From assembly GCA_947561395.2 (NCBI GenBank), contig OX387184.1:15108205-15172204 (forward strand): a stretch of 64,000 nucleotides of DNA. The letters run 5' to 3'. The notes below the pieces were generated by a model, which had not been told where the DNA came from, did not search any database, and saw only the letters and a program-made list of their open reading frames with translations. This document shows, piece after piece, positions 27,001 through 36,395 of the stretch; the first letter of the stretch is position 1; the number at the start of each line of letters is the position of its first letter. The stretch comes from Buxus sempervirens. Lineage: Eukaryota; Streptophyta; Magnoliopsida; Buxales; Buxaceae. The translations under genes were made by a program, and so were the position numbers.

Positions 27001-28755
27001 AATATGAGATGAAAAGTCACCGCCAATTTGTCTTGATTTAGATCTAAATTTTTGGAAGATGTGAGAGCCTATATAGTTATCAATGCAGACTGTTGACTGG
27101 AATATAACAAACAGTTCATTTCCCAACATTAAAAGCTTGAGATATGCTTCAATTTGGCTCCATCACAGGCTGAGTATGTAATGTTTATTGCAAACTGCTT
27201 AACTTGGCAAGAGACAGAATACATGTTATGAGATTTTCAGCCAAATAAATGACTCAAGTCAGGCTTCCATCGTTATGATAAAATGGTACAAATTCGACAT
27301 CTTCAACAAGAAAGATATATCTTGATAATACGTAAATACTGATATTTACTTCAAATGGGAAGATGAAAGGAAGAAACCTTCAAGATTGTAACCCAAAGCA
27401 ATAGCCTAAGCTCTGAAGTCTGAAATCATAATATAAAACTGAACATCCCTCAATATGAAAGATATACTGTGACAACAGCTATATATTCTCTAACCAATTT
27501 GTTCAAAGTTAAGTCATAGCCCTTACATGTACTTAAAAGGCACATCACACGATGATACAAGTCAGAGTTATTAGGAGCGGCGTATATCTGCTCAGAATGC
27601 CAACAGTGAAAATTGACACAGCATGTTGAATCAATTGACACTTGGGAATATCCATGTTCTTATATTTCTCTGTAAATTTGCTGCAGTTCATTATTTTCAA
27701 CCTCTAAATATTTATATTAACAAAAAAAAAACTAAATTGCACAAAATAACCATTGTAATGACAAAGGAATATAATGATTTTCACCACTCTTAAATATGGA
27801 TTTTTCCCCCTTGTTTCTCTTTTATTATTTGTAAATTTTATTCTGCATAATCTCTTCCTTTGACATATTTAAGCTCTTGCATGGTGATCATTGCTATCTA
27901 CACATACACCTGATTAATGATCAGCCCAAAAGATAATCAACATGAGCTGAAAGTAACCTGGAATTCCCTTTCCTGATGTCTTCTTTGTAATCTCATCAAA
28001 ATCCTTTATTCCCTCTTGCAGGTTCTCACTAGTACTTCTACCAATCTCATTGCCTTCAAGCTCTGACCTCAGTCCCACCGTATCACCAGCTGCACCTGAT
28101 TTCCTGCCCTTTCCAGTAGAACTGTCACCCTTAGCAGCTAAACACTTTAATTTCTCCCCTATCTGCGTCATAAGAATGCTATAAGTTTAAACACCGCATA
28201 AAACTACGAGCAAAAGTTAAACAACCGATATGTAATTTAAATAAAAACGATTATTAAAACCCAATTAAAAAAAATAACAAAATAAGACTGATTAACGAAC
28301 CTTTCCGCATTGACAGCTCGAAATCTGAGACGCCAACCGTGCATTCTCGATTTCTAATTCCTGGAAAATAATACGTACGTTAGAACAGTCATCTTCTGCA
28401 ATGTAATGATAAAAGGAGATACAGTGAAATCGAATAAAAACCTAAGATCGATAGTAATAATAAGAAAGAAAATAATGATAGAGAAAATAGAGCCCTCATT
28501 CGGAAATCTTGGTCCTTTTGAAATTTTGAATAAAAGGCCGTTAGAGGAATAACGCGAAGAATGGATAAACAACACCTTTACTCTGTTCTGTAGACATCTC
28601 AGCTGAGTTTGTAAGCTTGTAATGAGATCCCCGCCGTCCAATCCTTCGGTGAGAGGGTCCAAACTCTCTGACCACTGATCTCCCCCTCTTACCTCCATGC
28701 TTGCTCGCTTCCGAAACTCCAAAACCTCGCAATCTATAGATCCTTGAGTCTGCAT
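12802..28755 (-). CDS. tRNA pseudouridine(38/39) synthase, PUS3/DEG1 type
   Basis: Fifteen coding exons: 28576-28755, 28301-28360, 27958-28162, 25376-25448, 23513-23558, 22839-22949, 21150-21234, 20714-20810, 19146-19206, 18884-19014, 15690-15807, 13702-13825, 13112-13219, 12942-13016, 12802-12866. All borders are GT/AG, phases agree, and 1539 bp give 512 residues. The N-terminus carries a short coiled coil (LQTQLRCLQNRVKELEIEN). The TruA-fold catalytic domain follows: KRFVALKVMYFGQRFYGF, then SRCGRTDKGVSS in exon 6 with the catalytic Asp of RTDKG, then RALPQDIRVLGWC, HDFRNFCKMDAVNVHNYRRH and GSAFLWHQVRCMVAVLF. The C-terminal plant extension ends EERCAKLKSRMQKQEPAA. The family isomerises U38/U39 in the tRNA anticodon arm. 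ATG 28755 and in-frame ATG 28698 are both possible starts; I prefer the first. The closest relative I recall is Arabidopsis At1g34150. Confidence 0.94.
13826..15689 (-). other. PUS3 intron 11
   Basis: 1.9-kb AT-rich intron between the exons ending GLESPS and beginning VIDVLLD. I see no coding frame or recognisable element in it. Confidence 0.6.
15808..18883 (-). other. PUS3 intron 10
   Basis: 3.1-kb intron, the largest in the gene. It carries a LINE tail at 17668-18110 and a purine-rich stretch near 15,975-16,450 with recurrent CCAAGGAGC-like words. Apart from the LINE remnant no protein-like frame is visible. Confidence 0.6.
17668..18110 (-). mobile_element. 5'-truncated LINE tail in PUS3 intron 10
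   Basis: On the minus strand a frame at about 17804-18076 reads WNMAPAAICWVIWWERNRRI, the C-terminal end of plant L1-type LINE ORF2 just after the zf-RVT domain. It is followed by 3' UTR and a poly(A) tail, seen as a T run at 17668-17677 on the plus strand. The 5' end is indistinct. The orientation is the same as the host gene. Confidence 0.7.
19763..20260. repeat. Dispersed ~490-bp direct repeat, copy A (PUS3 intron 8)
   Basis: About 500 bp closely matching 24443-24925 in the same orientation, with shared stretches such as GAAGGATCGAAAGTATTG, TTTGGATATTTAGGGAGGG and CTGAATAGGCTTATGCTCC. No long open frame and no inverted termini are seen. The family is unknown to me. Confidence 0.8.
22364..22800 (-). 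mobile_element. 5'-truncated LINE tail in PUS3 intron 6
   Basis: The minus strand encodes GWNIWKARNGCIFENNQ and runs to a TAA stop in the GN codon context, typical of a plant LINE ORF2 C-terminus. About 250 bp of 3' UTR and a poly(A) tail follow (T run 22364-22378 on the plus strand). It lies in host-gene sense, between the exon with the catalytic RTDKG motif and the next exon. Its 5' end abuts exon 6 within about 50 bp, so the boundary is approximate. Confidence 0.7.
23822..23844. repeat. (TA)n microsatellite
   Basis: About eleven TA units in PUS3 intron 4. Confidence 0.85.
24021..24320. mobile_element. Probable hAT remnant with an extended poly-G run
   Basis: The right end reads GGCTCCGCCCCTG; its reverse complement CAGGGGCGGAGCC is a characteristic plant hAT terminus. 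At the left, where the matching terminus should lie, there is a run of 31 G (24023-24053) followed by TGGGTGGGGGGGCGCC. The G run could be an expanded or mis-assembled terminal repeat. No target duplication was found. It lies within PUS3 intron 4. Confidence 0.45.
24443..24925. repeat. Dispersed ~490-bp direct repeat, copy B (PUS3 intron 4)
   Basis: Partner of 19763-20260, same orientation, differing by scattered substitutions and small indels. Both copies begin at (ACA)TGTGCCA and end near CCATGTGAGTTGGAT, so the boundaries look shared and suggest a discrete element. Confidence 0.8.
25550..26870 (-). mobile_element. Degenerate LINE ORF2 tail(s) in PUS3 intron 3
   Basis: The minus strand from about 26,850 to 26,250 reads as a decayed LINE ORF2 C-terminus with a zf-RVT signature: NVQKRRNWLVL, then a CSLC pair, then HLFVHCELVSSIW, interrupted by TAG stops. 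Two T-rich tracts on the plus strand (25550-25559 and about 25788-25795), each followed by tail-like sequence, suggest two 3' ends, possibly one LINE inserted beside or into another. Orientation is host-gene sense. Confidence 0.65.
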
Positions 28756-29014
28756 CGAAGCTTTGTAATGTAGTTTTGGTTGCCTCGATCGAGATTTCCG
28801 CACTCAACTCAACATCTATTTGGATATTTGGATTCCCGGGCACTTTTGTAGGTTGCCGTTTCCCGTTGCTTCCTGTAGTAAAAGGTCCGTTGAAATTAAT
28901 TCTTGCGGGGGGCCTGAAATTTATTTCTAGAAAAAATTATGTGTAATTTACCCTTTCCCTCTCTGAGGTTATTTTCGTCCAATGAATCTACCCAAGCATT
29001 TTCGGTAGCATTAA

Positions 29015-29029
29015 CAGTCCGACAAAATG
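29015..29029. repeat. Left target-site duplication of the LINE
   Basis: CAGTCCGACAAAATG, identical to 40171-40185, which immediately follows the LINE poly(A). It extends to 17 bp if the two preceding A are counted. Confidence 0.92.
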
Positions 29030-29098
29030 TTGGGAGGGATGTTTGGTTGGTCATTTATTGACAAGAAGCTTCCGTTAGTTGCTGTGAAGTCACTTGCG

Positions 29099-29302
29099 GA
29101 TAAATTGTGGGGAAGGAATGGCAGAGTGGATACAAGTATGAGAGCAGATGGCTTCTTCATCTTCAAGATAAATTGTGGGGAAGGAATGGCAGAGTGGATA
29201 CAAGTATGAGAGCAGATGGCTTCTTCATCTTCAGGATAAATTGTGGGGAAGGAATGGCAGAGTGGATACAAGTATGAGAGCAGATGGCTTCTTCATCTTC
29301 AA
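29099..29302 (+). repeat. 68-bp tandem triplication inside LINE ORF1
   Basis: Three nearly identical units starting GATAAATTGTGGGGAAGG at 29099, 29167 and 29235. Unit 2 differs from the others by one base at its end (CTTCAGG versus CTTCAAG). Almost no divergence means a recent event, later than the LINE insertion or present in its source copy. Confidence 0.95.
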
Positions 29303-29766
29303 GTTTAGCAACTCCAGTGCGAGGGATAAGGTACTCGAAGAGGCACCCTGGCATTTTGCAAGAAAGCTGCTGGTAATGAGGGAATGGGAACCTAAGATGA
29401 AGTTTGTCAAGTCTCAACTTAATCGAATTCCTATTTGGGTGAAGCTCCTCACTGTTCCCCTTGAGTATTGGTCTAAGATTGGGTTGAGCCACATCACAAG
29501 TGGGATCGGGAAGCCCTTGTACTTGGATTCGGCAACCCAGAAGAAATCAAGCTGAGCTTTGCAAGAGTTTGTGTCGAAGTTGATGGAAACTATTTGTACC
29601 CGGATAAAATATTTCTGCAATCTAGCGGAGAAGATAAAGAGATAATGGAAATTGCGGTTGAGTATCCGTGGAGACCTTTGTTCTGTTCCCATTGTAATGT
29701 ATTTGGTCATGCCACTACCAAGTGTCCAAATCAAAAAAAGAATTGGCAACCTACAGGTCGATCCTT

Positions 29767-29774
29767 TGTGCAAG
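29767..29774. repeat. Left 8-bp target duplication of the nested hAT element
   Basis: TGTGCAAG, repeated at 35897-35904 (9 bp identical if the preceding T is counted). Removing the element and one copy joins the LINE ORF1 frame without a break, across SFVQ and EKENN. Confidence 0.9.
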
Positions 29775-29793
29775 TCAAGGTTTACAATTTCGG

Positions 29794-30002
29794 CGTGCCG
29801 CCGAAATTTCGGTCAGGGCACCCCCGGCGCTGCGTTTCGCCGGGGGAAATCGCTGGGTTGTGCCACCCAGCGAAATATGTCGAAATGCCGACCGTGCCGA
29901 GCGAAATTTCGCTCGGTGGCGGTCGGCATTTTAATGGAAAACGAAACGCGAAAAATGACCGACGTGCCGGTCGATTTGGGCGAAATTTCGCCCAAATCGA
30001 CC
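29794..30002. repeat. Palindrome cluster at the left end of the hAT element
   Basis: Palindromes and stem-loops in close succession: a 12-bp palindrome at 29801-29812; a 9-bp stem 29821-29829/29838-29846; an 8-bp stem 29851-29858/29865-29872; a compound structure 29886-29928 (9-bp outer stem around a perfect 20-bp palindrome at 29897-29916); and a perfect 34-bp palindrome at 29969-30002. Three are centred on GAAATTTC, a motif also found at the right end (35857-35864). Likely transposase-binding or foldback sequence. Confidence 0.9.
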
Positions 30003-30275
30003 TGCAACTTCAAAAAAAAGGGGGGGACGAACGAGTGAGGCGCCGTATGCTATGGGGGGGGGGGGGGGGGGTTTTGCTGCGATTTTTGAGTGGATTAGGC
30101 AGGGTTTTGGTCGTTTTTCATAATGTAGCAAGATTACACTGCTTTGAGAGAGGATTTTGTGGATTTGGTGGAGAATCAAGCGGCGTTCATTGCACACGTT
30201 GGGGTAAGATCGTTTTTTTCAAAATTTTTTGATGAAAAGCTTGTGGAATGTGTTGAATTTATTATATATTAAAGC

Positions 30276-30463
30276 CCGACACCCGATCTACAGATGGGTG
30301 TCGGCGTTTTATTTTTTGCACAAAAAATATATTTTTTGCAATTATTTGTGTCGAAAATGCATATAATTTCTTTTTTATTCATTTAAATTAGATAAATATT
30401 GTTGTTGACTTTGATAATTATATATGTTAGATGGGGACACCCAATCTACAAATGGGTGCCCCC
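30276..30463. repeat. Two related hairpins in the hAT 5' region
   Basis: Hairpin 1 has a perfect 9-bp stem (CCGACACCC at 30276-30284, complement at 30296-30304). Hairpin 2 (about 30433-30462) has GGGGACACCCA facing TGGGTGCCCC with one bulged base. Both loops contain ATCTACA and both arms carry ACACCC/GGGTG, so the two are diverged copies about 155 bp apart, close to the period of the tandem array that follows. Confidence 0.75.
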
Positions 30464-30479
30464 AGATTAATTTTTTAGA

Positions 30480-31790
30480 AAATTAATTTTTTTTTAATTT
30501 TTAAATCCGGAAATTGATATATAATTTATAAAATGAAGAAAAATAGATAAGTTGCCAAATTTAATACATAAAATTGATTTATTTATTATAGAATTATTTA
30601 TGTTAAAAATTTTGAGTTTATATAATTTTTTATGTATTTTTTATTTTTTGGAATTAATTAATCCGAAAATTAATTAATTATTAATAAAATTAATAAAAAA
30701 AGATAAATACTCAAATTCAATTCATAAAATTGATTTAATTATTGTAGAATGATTTATTTTAAATAATTGGAGTTTATATAATTTTTTATATATTTTTGAT
30801 TTTTTGGAATTAATTAATCCGAAAATTAATTAATTATTAATAAAATTAATAAAAAAAGATAAATACTCAAATTCAATTCATAAAATTGATTTAGTTATTG
30901 TAGAATGATTTATGTTAAATAATTGGAGTTTATATAATTTTTTATATATTTTTGATTTTTTGGAATTAATTAATCCGAAAATTAATTAATTATTAATAAA
31001 ATTAATAAAAAAGATAAATACTCAAATTCAATTCATAAAATTGATTTAGTTATTGTAGAATGATTTATGTTAAATAATTGGAGTTTATATATTTTTTATT
31101 TTTTGGAATTAATTAATCCGAAAATTAATTAATTATTAATAAAATTAATAAAAAAGATAAATACTCAAATTCAATTCATAAAATTGATTTAGTTATTGTA
31201 GAATGATTTATGTTAAATAATTGGAGTTTATATAATTTTTTATATATTTTTGATTTTTTGGAATTAATTAATCCGAAAATTAATTAGTTATTAATAAAAT
31301 TAATAAAAAAAGATAAATACTCAAATTAAATTCATTAAACTGATTTAGTTATTGTAGAATGATTTATGTTAAATAATTGGAGTTTATATAATTTTTTTAT
31401 ATATTTTTGATTTTTTGGAATTAATTAATCCGAAAATTAATTAGTTATTAATAAAATTAATAAAAAAAGATAAATACTCAAATTAAATTCATTAAATTGA
31501 TTTAGTTATTGTAGAATGATTTATGTTAAATAATTGGAGTTTATATAATTTTTTTATATATTTTTTATTTTTTGGAATTAATTAATCTGAAAATTAGTTA
31601 ATTATTCATAAAATTAATAAAAAAATATAAGTACGCAAATTAAATTCCTAAAGATAATTTGTTTATTATAGTCTTTATAGAACAATTTATTTTGAAGAAT
31701 CAGAGTGTTTATAATTTTTTTACATAATTATGATTTTTCGAATTAATTAATCCCAAATTATTCATAAAATTCATAACTAATAAATAATAA
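30480..31790. repeat. AT-rich ~156-bp tandem array inside the hAT element
   Basis: The landmark GGAATTAATTAATC recurs with the G before AATT at 30651, 30807, 30963, 31106, 31261, 31418 and 31575, with a degenerate copy at 31740. Spacing is 156, 156, 143, 155, 157, 157 and 165. The inner units are nearly identical; the first and last are diverged. Each contains the inverted words AATTAATTAATCCG and AAAATTAATTAATT. It lies between the palindromic end and the transposase start. Confidence 0.93.
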
Positions 31791-31978
31791 TATAGTTTAT
31801 AAATTATAAATAAGAAATTATAATTAGTTGGTAATGTTAGTATTGTCTAATGTGGATTAATATTTATAATTTGTTATTGTGCTCTGTTATTGACTTACTG
31901 TGCGTTTGTGCAGATGTTCAGATTCTAGTGTAGTACTTCTTGGTTAGTTTGTTAAAGACAGTCAAACGGATAGACAGT

Positions 31979-34900
31979 ATGGCATCTGGCAGTGGTAGTG
32001 GAGAAGGCAGAGATGGTAGGAGGCTGGATATTGGTTGGGTCCATTGCACGAGGTACGAGGGAGACAGAAATAAGACAGTGTGCAACTATTGCCACCAAGT
32101 CATAAAGGGTGGTGGAGTATCACGGTTGAAGCAGCATTTGGCACACGGCTACAATAACATGGCCAACTGTCGTCAAGTCCCTCCAGAGGTTAAGAAGCTG
32201 ATGCAACAACACTTGGCATCAGGGAGTGCAACTAGGGAGGGAAAGAGGCATGCACGGGAGGAGGTTAGACGTAGATTGGCAGAGCCTATCGGACCCTCTG
32301 TGGCTCCTGATATTAATGACGACGATGATATGGTGTACCCACCCAAGTATGTGACAGAGGGAGAGAGGGCAGCATTCAGAGCCGCAGTGCAAGCATCTGT
32401 GCAGTCTGAGTTTGAAAGAGCAGAGGCTGCAAGGCATGGATTTCACAGGGGTGGTACTTCTAGAGGAGATGCAGATGTTGATGCTCCTACTCCTAGTTCT
32501 AGACAATGGGGCTGGGGCTGGACCTAGCACCAGGATGCCTGATTCTCCTATGGAGCCGAGTATGTGGCGTTCATCTGGTGCCAAGCAGAAGAAATTGAAG
32601 GATGTGTGGAGCAAGGGCACTGTCAGGGAGAAAATGGGGAAGTTTATATCAAAATTTTTTATCTTCAATCACATTCCAGCGAATACAGCAGCGAGCCCCC
32701 ATTTCAAGAACATGGTCGATGTTATCCAGGAGTCGGGTCAGGGAGTCTTGCCTCCTACGCCACGGGAGATTATGGGTACGTACTTGGATCAGGAGGAGGC
32801 AGAGATGAGAGAGTTTATTACATCGCTACGACCCCACTGGGAGCAGTTTGGAGTTACGATCATGTGTGATGGATGGACAGGTACTACTAAACTGTCCATC
32901 ATCAATTTCATGGTATACTGTAGAGGCAGGGCAGTGTTCGTGAGATCTGTTGACGCATCACACAATATCAAGGATGCGCCCTATATTACTAGCTTATTAG
33001 AGAGCGTGATACAGGAGGTTGGCGTTGAGAACGTCGTTCAGATTGTGACAGACAATGCCAATGCGTTCATGAAAGCCGGCAAGACATTACAGTAGCGGTA
33101 TAACCTGTATTGGGCACCCTGTGCTGCACATGCCATTGACTTGACACTAGAGGAGATTGGCAAGAGAAGCCATGTGCTGACGACATTAAAGGATGCACGA
33201 GCACTCACCACATTTGTGTACAACCATAATTTCGTACTAGCGAAGATGAGAGAGAAATGTGGTGGGGACTTAGTTCGGCCGGGGATTACCAGATTCGGTA
33301 CGAACTATATTGCATTGAATAGTATTCTAAGCAACAGGCAGGGATTGAGATCTCTATTTACCAGTGACGATTGGACGAGTTGTGCTCAGAGTCGCAAAGA
33401 GACCGTGAGGAGAGTAGAAAAGATTGTTTTGTCCAATACTTTTTGGGAGCATATGCGAGAGTTGATTGCTGTACTGCACCCCATATATCGTATACTGTGG
33501 CTGCTTGACACAAATTCCTATCCTACCGTAGGATCCATTTTTAAGTGTGTGGCGGTGATGAAAGCTCAGATTAAGGCCGCAGCACCCAAATCACATAAGT
33601 GGATACTGAGGATTATTAAAGACAGATGGTACAAGTCGCTAGGTCATCCTTTGCATGTAGCAGGTATAAATATAATTACAATTTTATTTAAATCATTTTA
33701 TGTTGAATCATGTTTATAATTATATTTTAATTATTGTATTGATGTGTTTTTCTTGTAATCGTCAATGTAGCGTATTATTTGAATCCCAAATATCATTATA
33801 AGGATAATCTTGGCGCACAGCACGATCTTTGCGCTCGTGTCCACGAGGTTTTCATGAAGTTGGACCCCCATTCAGAATCAGTTAGGGATTTTGGAAACGA
33901 GGTAGGGGCTGTAGCATTTAACTTCACTTATGTTATGGATATCACTTTTTCTTAATAGTTATATTAATTATTAAGTATTGACCATTTCAAATTATTCCAC
34001 TACCAGCTCATACAATTTAGAGATGCAATGGGCTCATTTGAGTTGACTACGGCGATTGCGTCAAGGAACAAGATGATGCCGTGTAAGTGACAAGGGATTA
34101 TGAATATTAATATTTTAAATTTCTAATTTCTAAATAATTTTTAATATTTTCTATTTGTAAATCTAGGTGAATGGTGGGCGATGTATGGCACAAGTGCCCC
34201 TACACTGAGGAAGTTAGCGTGTCGAATATTGGCTCAGACAGCATCCTCTTCTGCTTGTGAGTGCAATTGGAGTACGTTCGCACTCATACACACGAAGCAG
34301 AGGAACCAGCTAGCTTATCAGAGGTTACAAAAGTTGGTCTTCTGCCATTATAACATGAGGCTGAGGACGAAGCAGTTAGAGATAGAGCGCGGCACCGCCG
34401 CCGGGACTGTGAAGGATCCTTTGGATGTGTTATTCAGTAATGAAATCGATGACGAGGATCCATTTGCAGAGTGGGTTAGATGTGTTGAGATGGATCAGCC
34501 TGATCGTAGTCCTAACCCAGTCATATCACAGGCTGCAGCAGAGTTGGGCATCGATGTAGACGCAGCTATGGAGGAGGAGAGGGGGGAGGTTCACGGAGAC
34601 TCATTGGATAACCTCATCAGAGTTGTTCCTTCCTCCGCTACTGCGACGACACTAGCCCCAGTCCCAGCCCGTAGGCATGTTTCATTGTCAGAGGAGGAGG
34701 AGGAGGGGGAGGAGACAGATGAGGAGGAGACTGATGAGAGGACATTGAGGGGGAGACAGATGATGAAGATGAGTCCGGATCTTCATATGATGATGATGGA
34801 GATGGTGGTGCTAGTCGTGGTTATGATGATTATGGTGGTTATGGTGGTGTTGGCACCAGTGGCCCGGGGTTGAGCCCATTTACTGGAGAGGCGGCTTTCC

Positions 34901-35559
34901 ATCATACCACACAGGATACTGACCACGGAGATAGAGATCGTGATGAGAGTGGGGGATATTCCTTTCAGAGGAGGAAAGGCAAGGAGAGACAGCATACAGG
35001 GATGCACGATGACTCGTCCTCCGTGGCATAGAGTTTCGGATCTTTAGATCTTGGAGGATCATCGAGTTCTTATGGAGAGCAGTATCCTCACTATCCACCA
35101 CAACTGACCCAGGGACACTATCCAGCCTACTATCCTCAGCAGCTTGGGCCAGCAGATTCATCAGATAGTAGTAGTTATAGTACATCATACGGATATCCTG
35201 GAGCACACATGCAGACATCTGATCCATTTGGGATCTTTCCAGTGAATCCATATCCACCCGGCTATTATCCTATGCCTGTTGTACCTATTGGTATTGGAGT
35301 TGCAGCAGTAGCCCCTCCATATGAGCATCCCGGTTATCCTGCGCCGTCTCCTCCGTCACCACCAGAGCAAGAGACGTGCTACTATTATGATGATTTCCCT
35401 CCAGTTGGTATCATGGCTCATATGACACAGGAGGAGTATAAGCAATATGTCCGTGCATATAAGAGAGAATACAGATTTCGGATGGGATGGAAGCGCTACT
35501 GTTATTTTATTGGCGAGAGATCAGGGTTTGAGCCACCACGTCATTCATTTCATGTCTGA
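31979..35559 (+). pseudogene. hAT transposase (BED zinc finger, DUF659, hATC dimerisation), decayed
   Basis: Begins at ATG 31979. A BED-type finger is visible (CNYC, then RLKQH), then after a one-base frameshift near 32500 a DUF659 region (TIMCDGWTGTTKLSIINFMV, VVQIVTDNANAF). A TAG stop lies at 33093-33095 before RYNLYWAPCAAHAIDL. Introns are likely at about 33664-33770, 33901-34006 and 34083-34167. The hATC dimerisation region follows (SSSACECNWSTF, KQRNQLAYQRLQKLVFCHYN), then an acidic tail, a frameshift near 34740, a TAG at 35029-35031 and a Tyr/Pro-rich tail ending at 35559 after YRFRMGWKRYCYF. The original enzyme cut and rejoined hAT element ends in the nucleus. This copy cannot make a full-length protein. 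Confidence 0.88.
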
Positions 35560-35896
35560 TTTGACGGTATGATTATATGTTTTTTACTTTATATATTGTT
35601 GTTTTAGTTTAATTTAAAATTTGGATCCTCTTTGTTATTTTTTATTTAAAGTTTAAACACAGCAAACACAGGCATCACCCCGATAGGCCCGATCATTACA
35701 TTTACATGCCACATTGTGTTTTCATGATTTCTGAGATATAGTATTGATGCTTATGGTAATTTAAGTGCAGTTTTGAAATATATAACTTATGCTTGTTGAA
35801 TTGTTGTAAAATTTTTGATTTTTTTGGGGAAAAAAGCAAATTTATATGTTTCTGTTGAAATTTCGTCGGCACGCGTCGGCGAGCTCCCCAAGATAT

Positions 35897-35904
35897 TGTG
35901 CAAG
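35897..35904. repeat. Right 8-bp target duplication of the nested hAT element
   Basis: TGTGCAAG, same as 29767-29774. Confidence 0.9.
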
Positions 35905-36395
35905 AGAAGGAGAATAACACTATGGAAGCTGATAATAATTCCCAAGAGGCTGGTCTGGTGGAGATACAGAAGGAAAACCATGAGCCGAGCTCCCCAAGAT
36001 CCGATCTTAGGAAGGATGATGATAGTTCAAAGACTGTAGGTTTTCAGGACAATGAGGGTAATGAAGCTACTGTCATTGTTGAATCTCAAGCCCCTGATCT
36101 GAAGCAGGTGTTGGATTCTCGGATTTCGACCAGGGTTGGAGATGGGCAGGAGGTTATTCAAGATAGTTCCAATAGATTTTTGGTGTTGGAACAGATTGGG
36201 AATCAAAAGGAAAAGCATAAGGCTGAGTCTGCCTCTTCGGGTAGTGAAAGCAATAGAAGAAGGAAAAAGAAGATGGGATCTTTGCTGGTTGATGAGGTTG
36301 CCATGTCAAAGAAAGACAAAGGAAAGGGTGTTATAATTTCGGGGGAGAGAACCACCGATGGTCGTCCTAAATCTCAACTAGTTTGTCATGATTAG
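35905..36395 (+). pseudogene. LINE ORF1, 3' part
   Basis: Resumes ORF1 directly after the right hAT target duplication with EKENNTMEADNNSQEAG and runs open to TAG 36393-36395. It is Ser/Lys/Glu-rich with basic clusters (RRRKKK), as is usual for the C-terminal part of plant LINE ORF1. The ORF2 start codon (36388) overlaps the ORF1 stop by 8 bases. Confidence 0.8.

Larger units (their letters stand above)
29030..29774 (+). pseudogene. LINE ORF1, 5' part (DUF4283 and CCHC zinc knuckle)
   Basis: Reads DUF4283-like sequence (RADGFFIFKF, EEAPWHFARKLLVMREW, IPIWVKLL), then after a frameshift near 29545 a zinc knuckle CSHCNVFGHATTKC of the CX2CX4HX4C type, as in ORF1 nucleic-acid-binding proteins of plant LINEs. 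A 68-bp unit is present three times (from 29099, 29167 and 29235). Since 68 is not a multiple of three, this also breaks the frame. The reading stops at the hAT insertion after 29774. Confidence 0.85.
29775..35896 (+). mobile_element. hAT-superfamily DNA transposon (6.1 kb) nested in the LINE
   Basis: Bounded by an 8-bp target duplication and encoding a BED-DUF659-hATC transposase in plus orientation. The outer 25-30 bp at each end match poorly, but both ends share GCGTGCCG(C/A)CGAAATTTC in inverted orientation, at 29794-29810 on the left and in reverse complement at about 35857-35875 on the right. The left subterminal 220 bp are GC-rich palindromes, followed by an AT-rich noncoding part with a ~156-bp tandem array, then the transposase. 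Stop codons and frameshifts make the copy non-functional. Confidence 0.85.

Noticed and set aside
27450-27641. Minus-strand frame containing VREYIAVVTVYLSY, similar to the first TruA strand of PUS3
   Set aside because: The true exon was found at 25376-25448 (KRFVALKVMYFGQR), with matching splice phases on both sides. The similarity here is by chance.
30480-31790. Regular repeats as a CRISPR array
   Set aside because: Units are about 156 bp head to tail without short conserved repeats and unique spacers, in plant nuclear DNA inside a transposon.
35881-36000. GAGCTCCCCAAGAT at 35881 and again at 35987 as a target duplication of the nested element
   Set aside because: The second copy lies inside LINE ORF1 coding sequence away from the border. 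The TGTGCAAG pair fits hAT duplication length and restores the reading frame.
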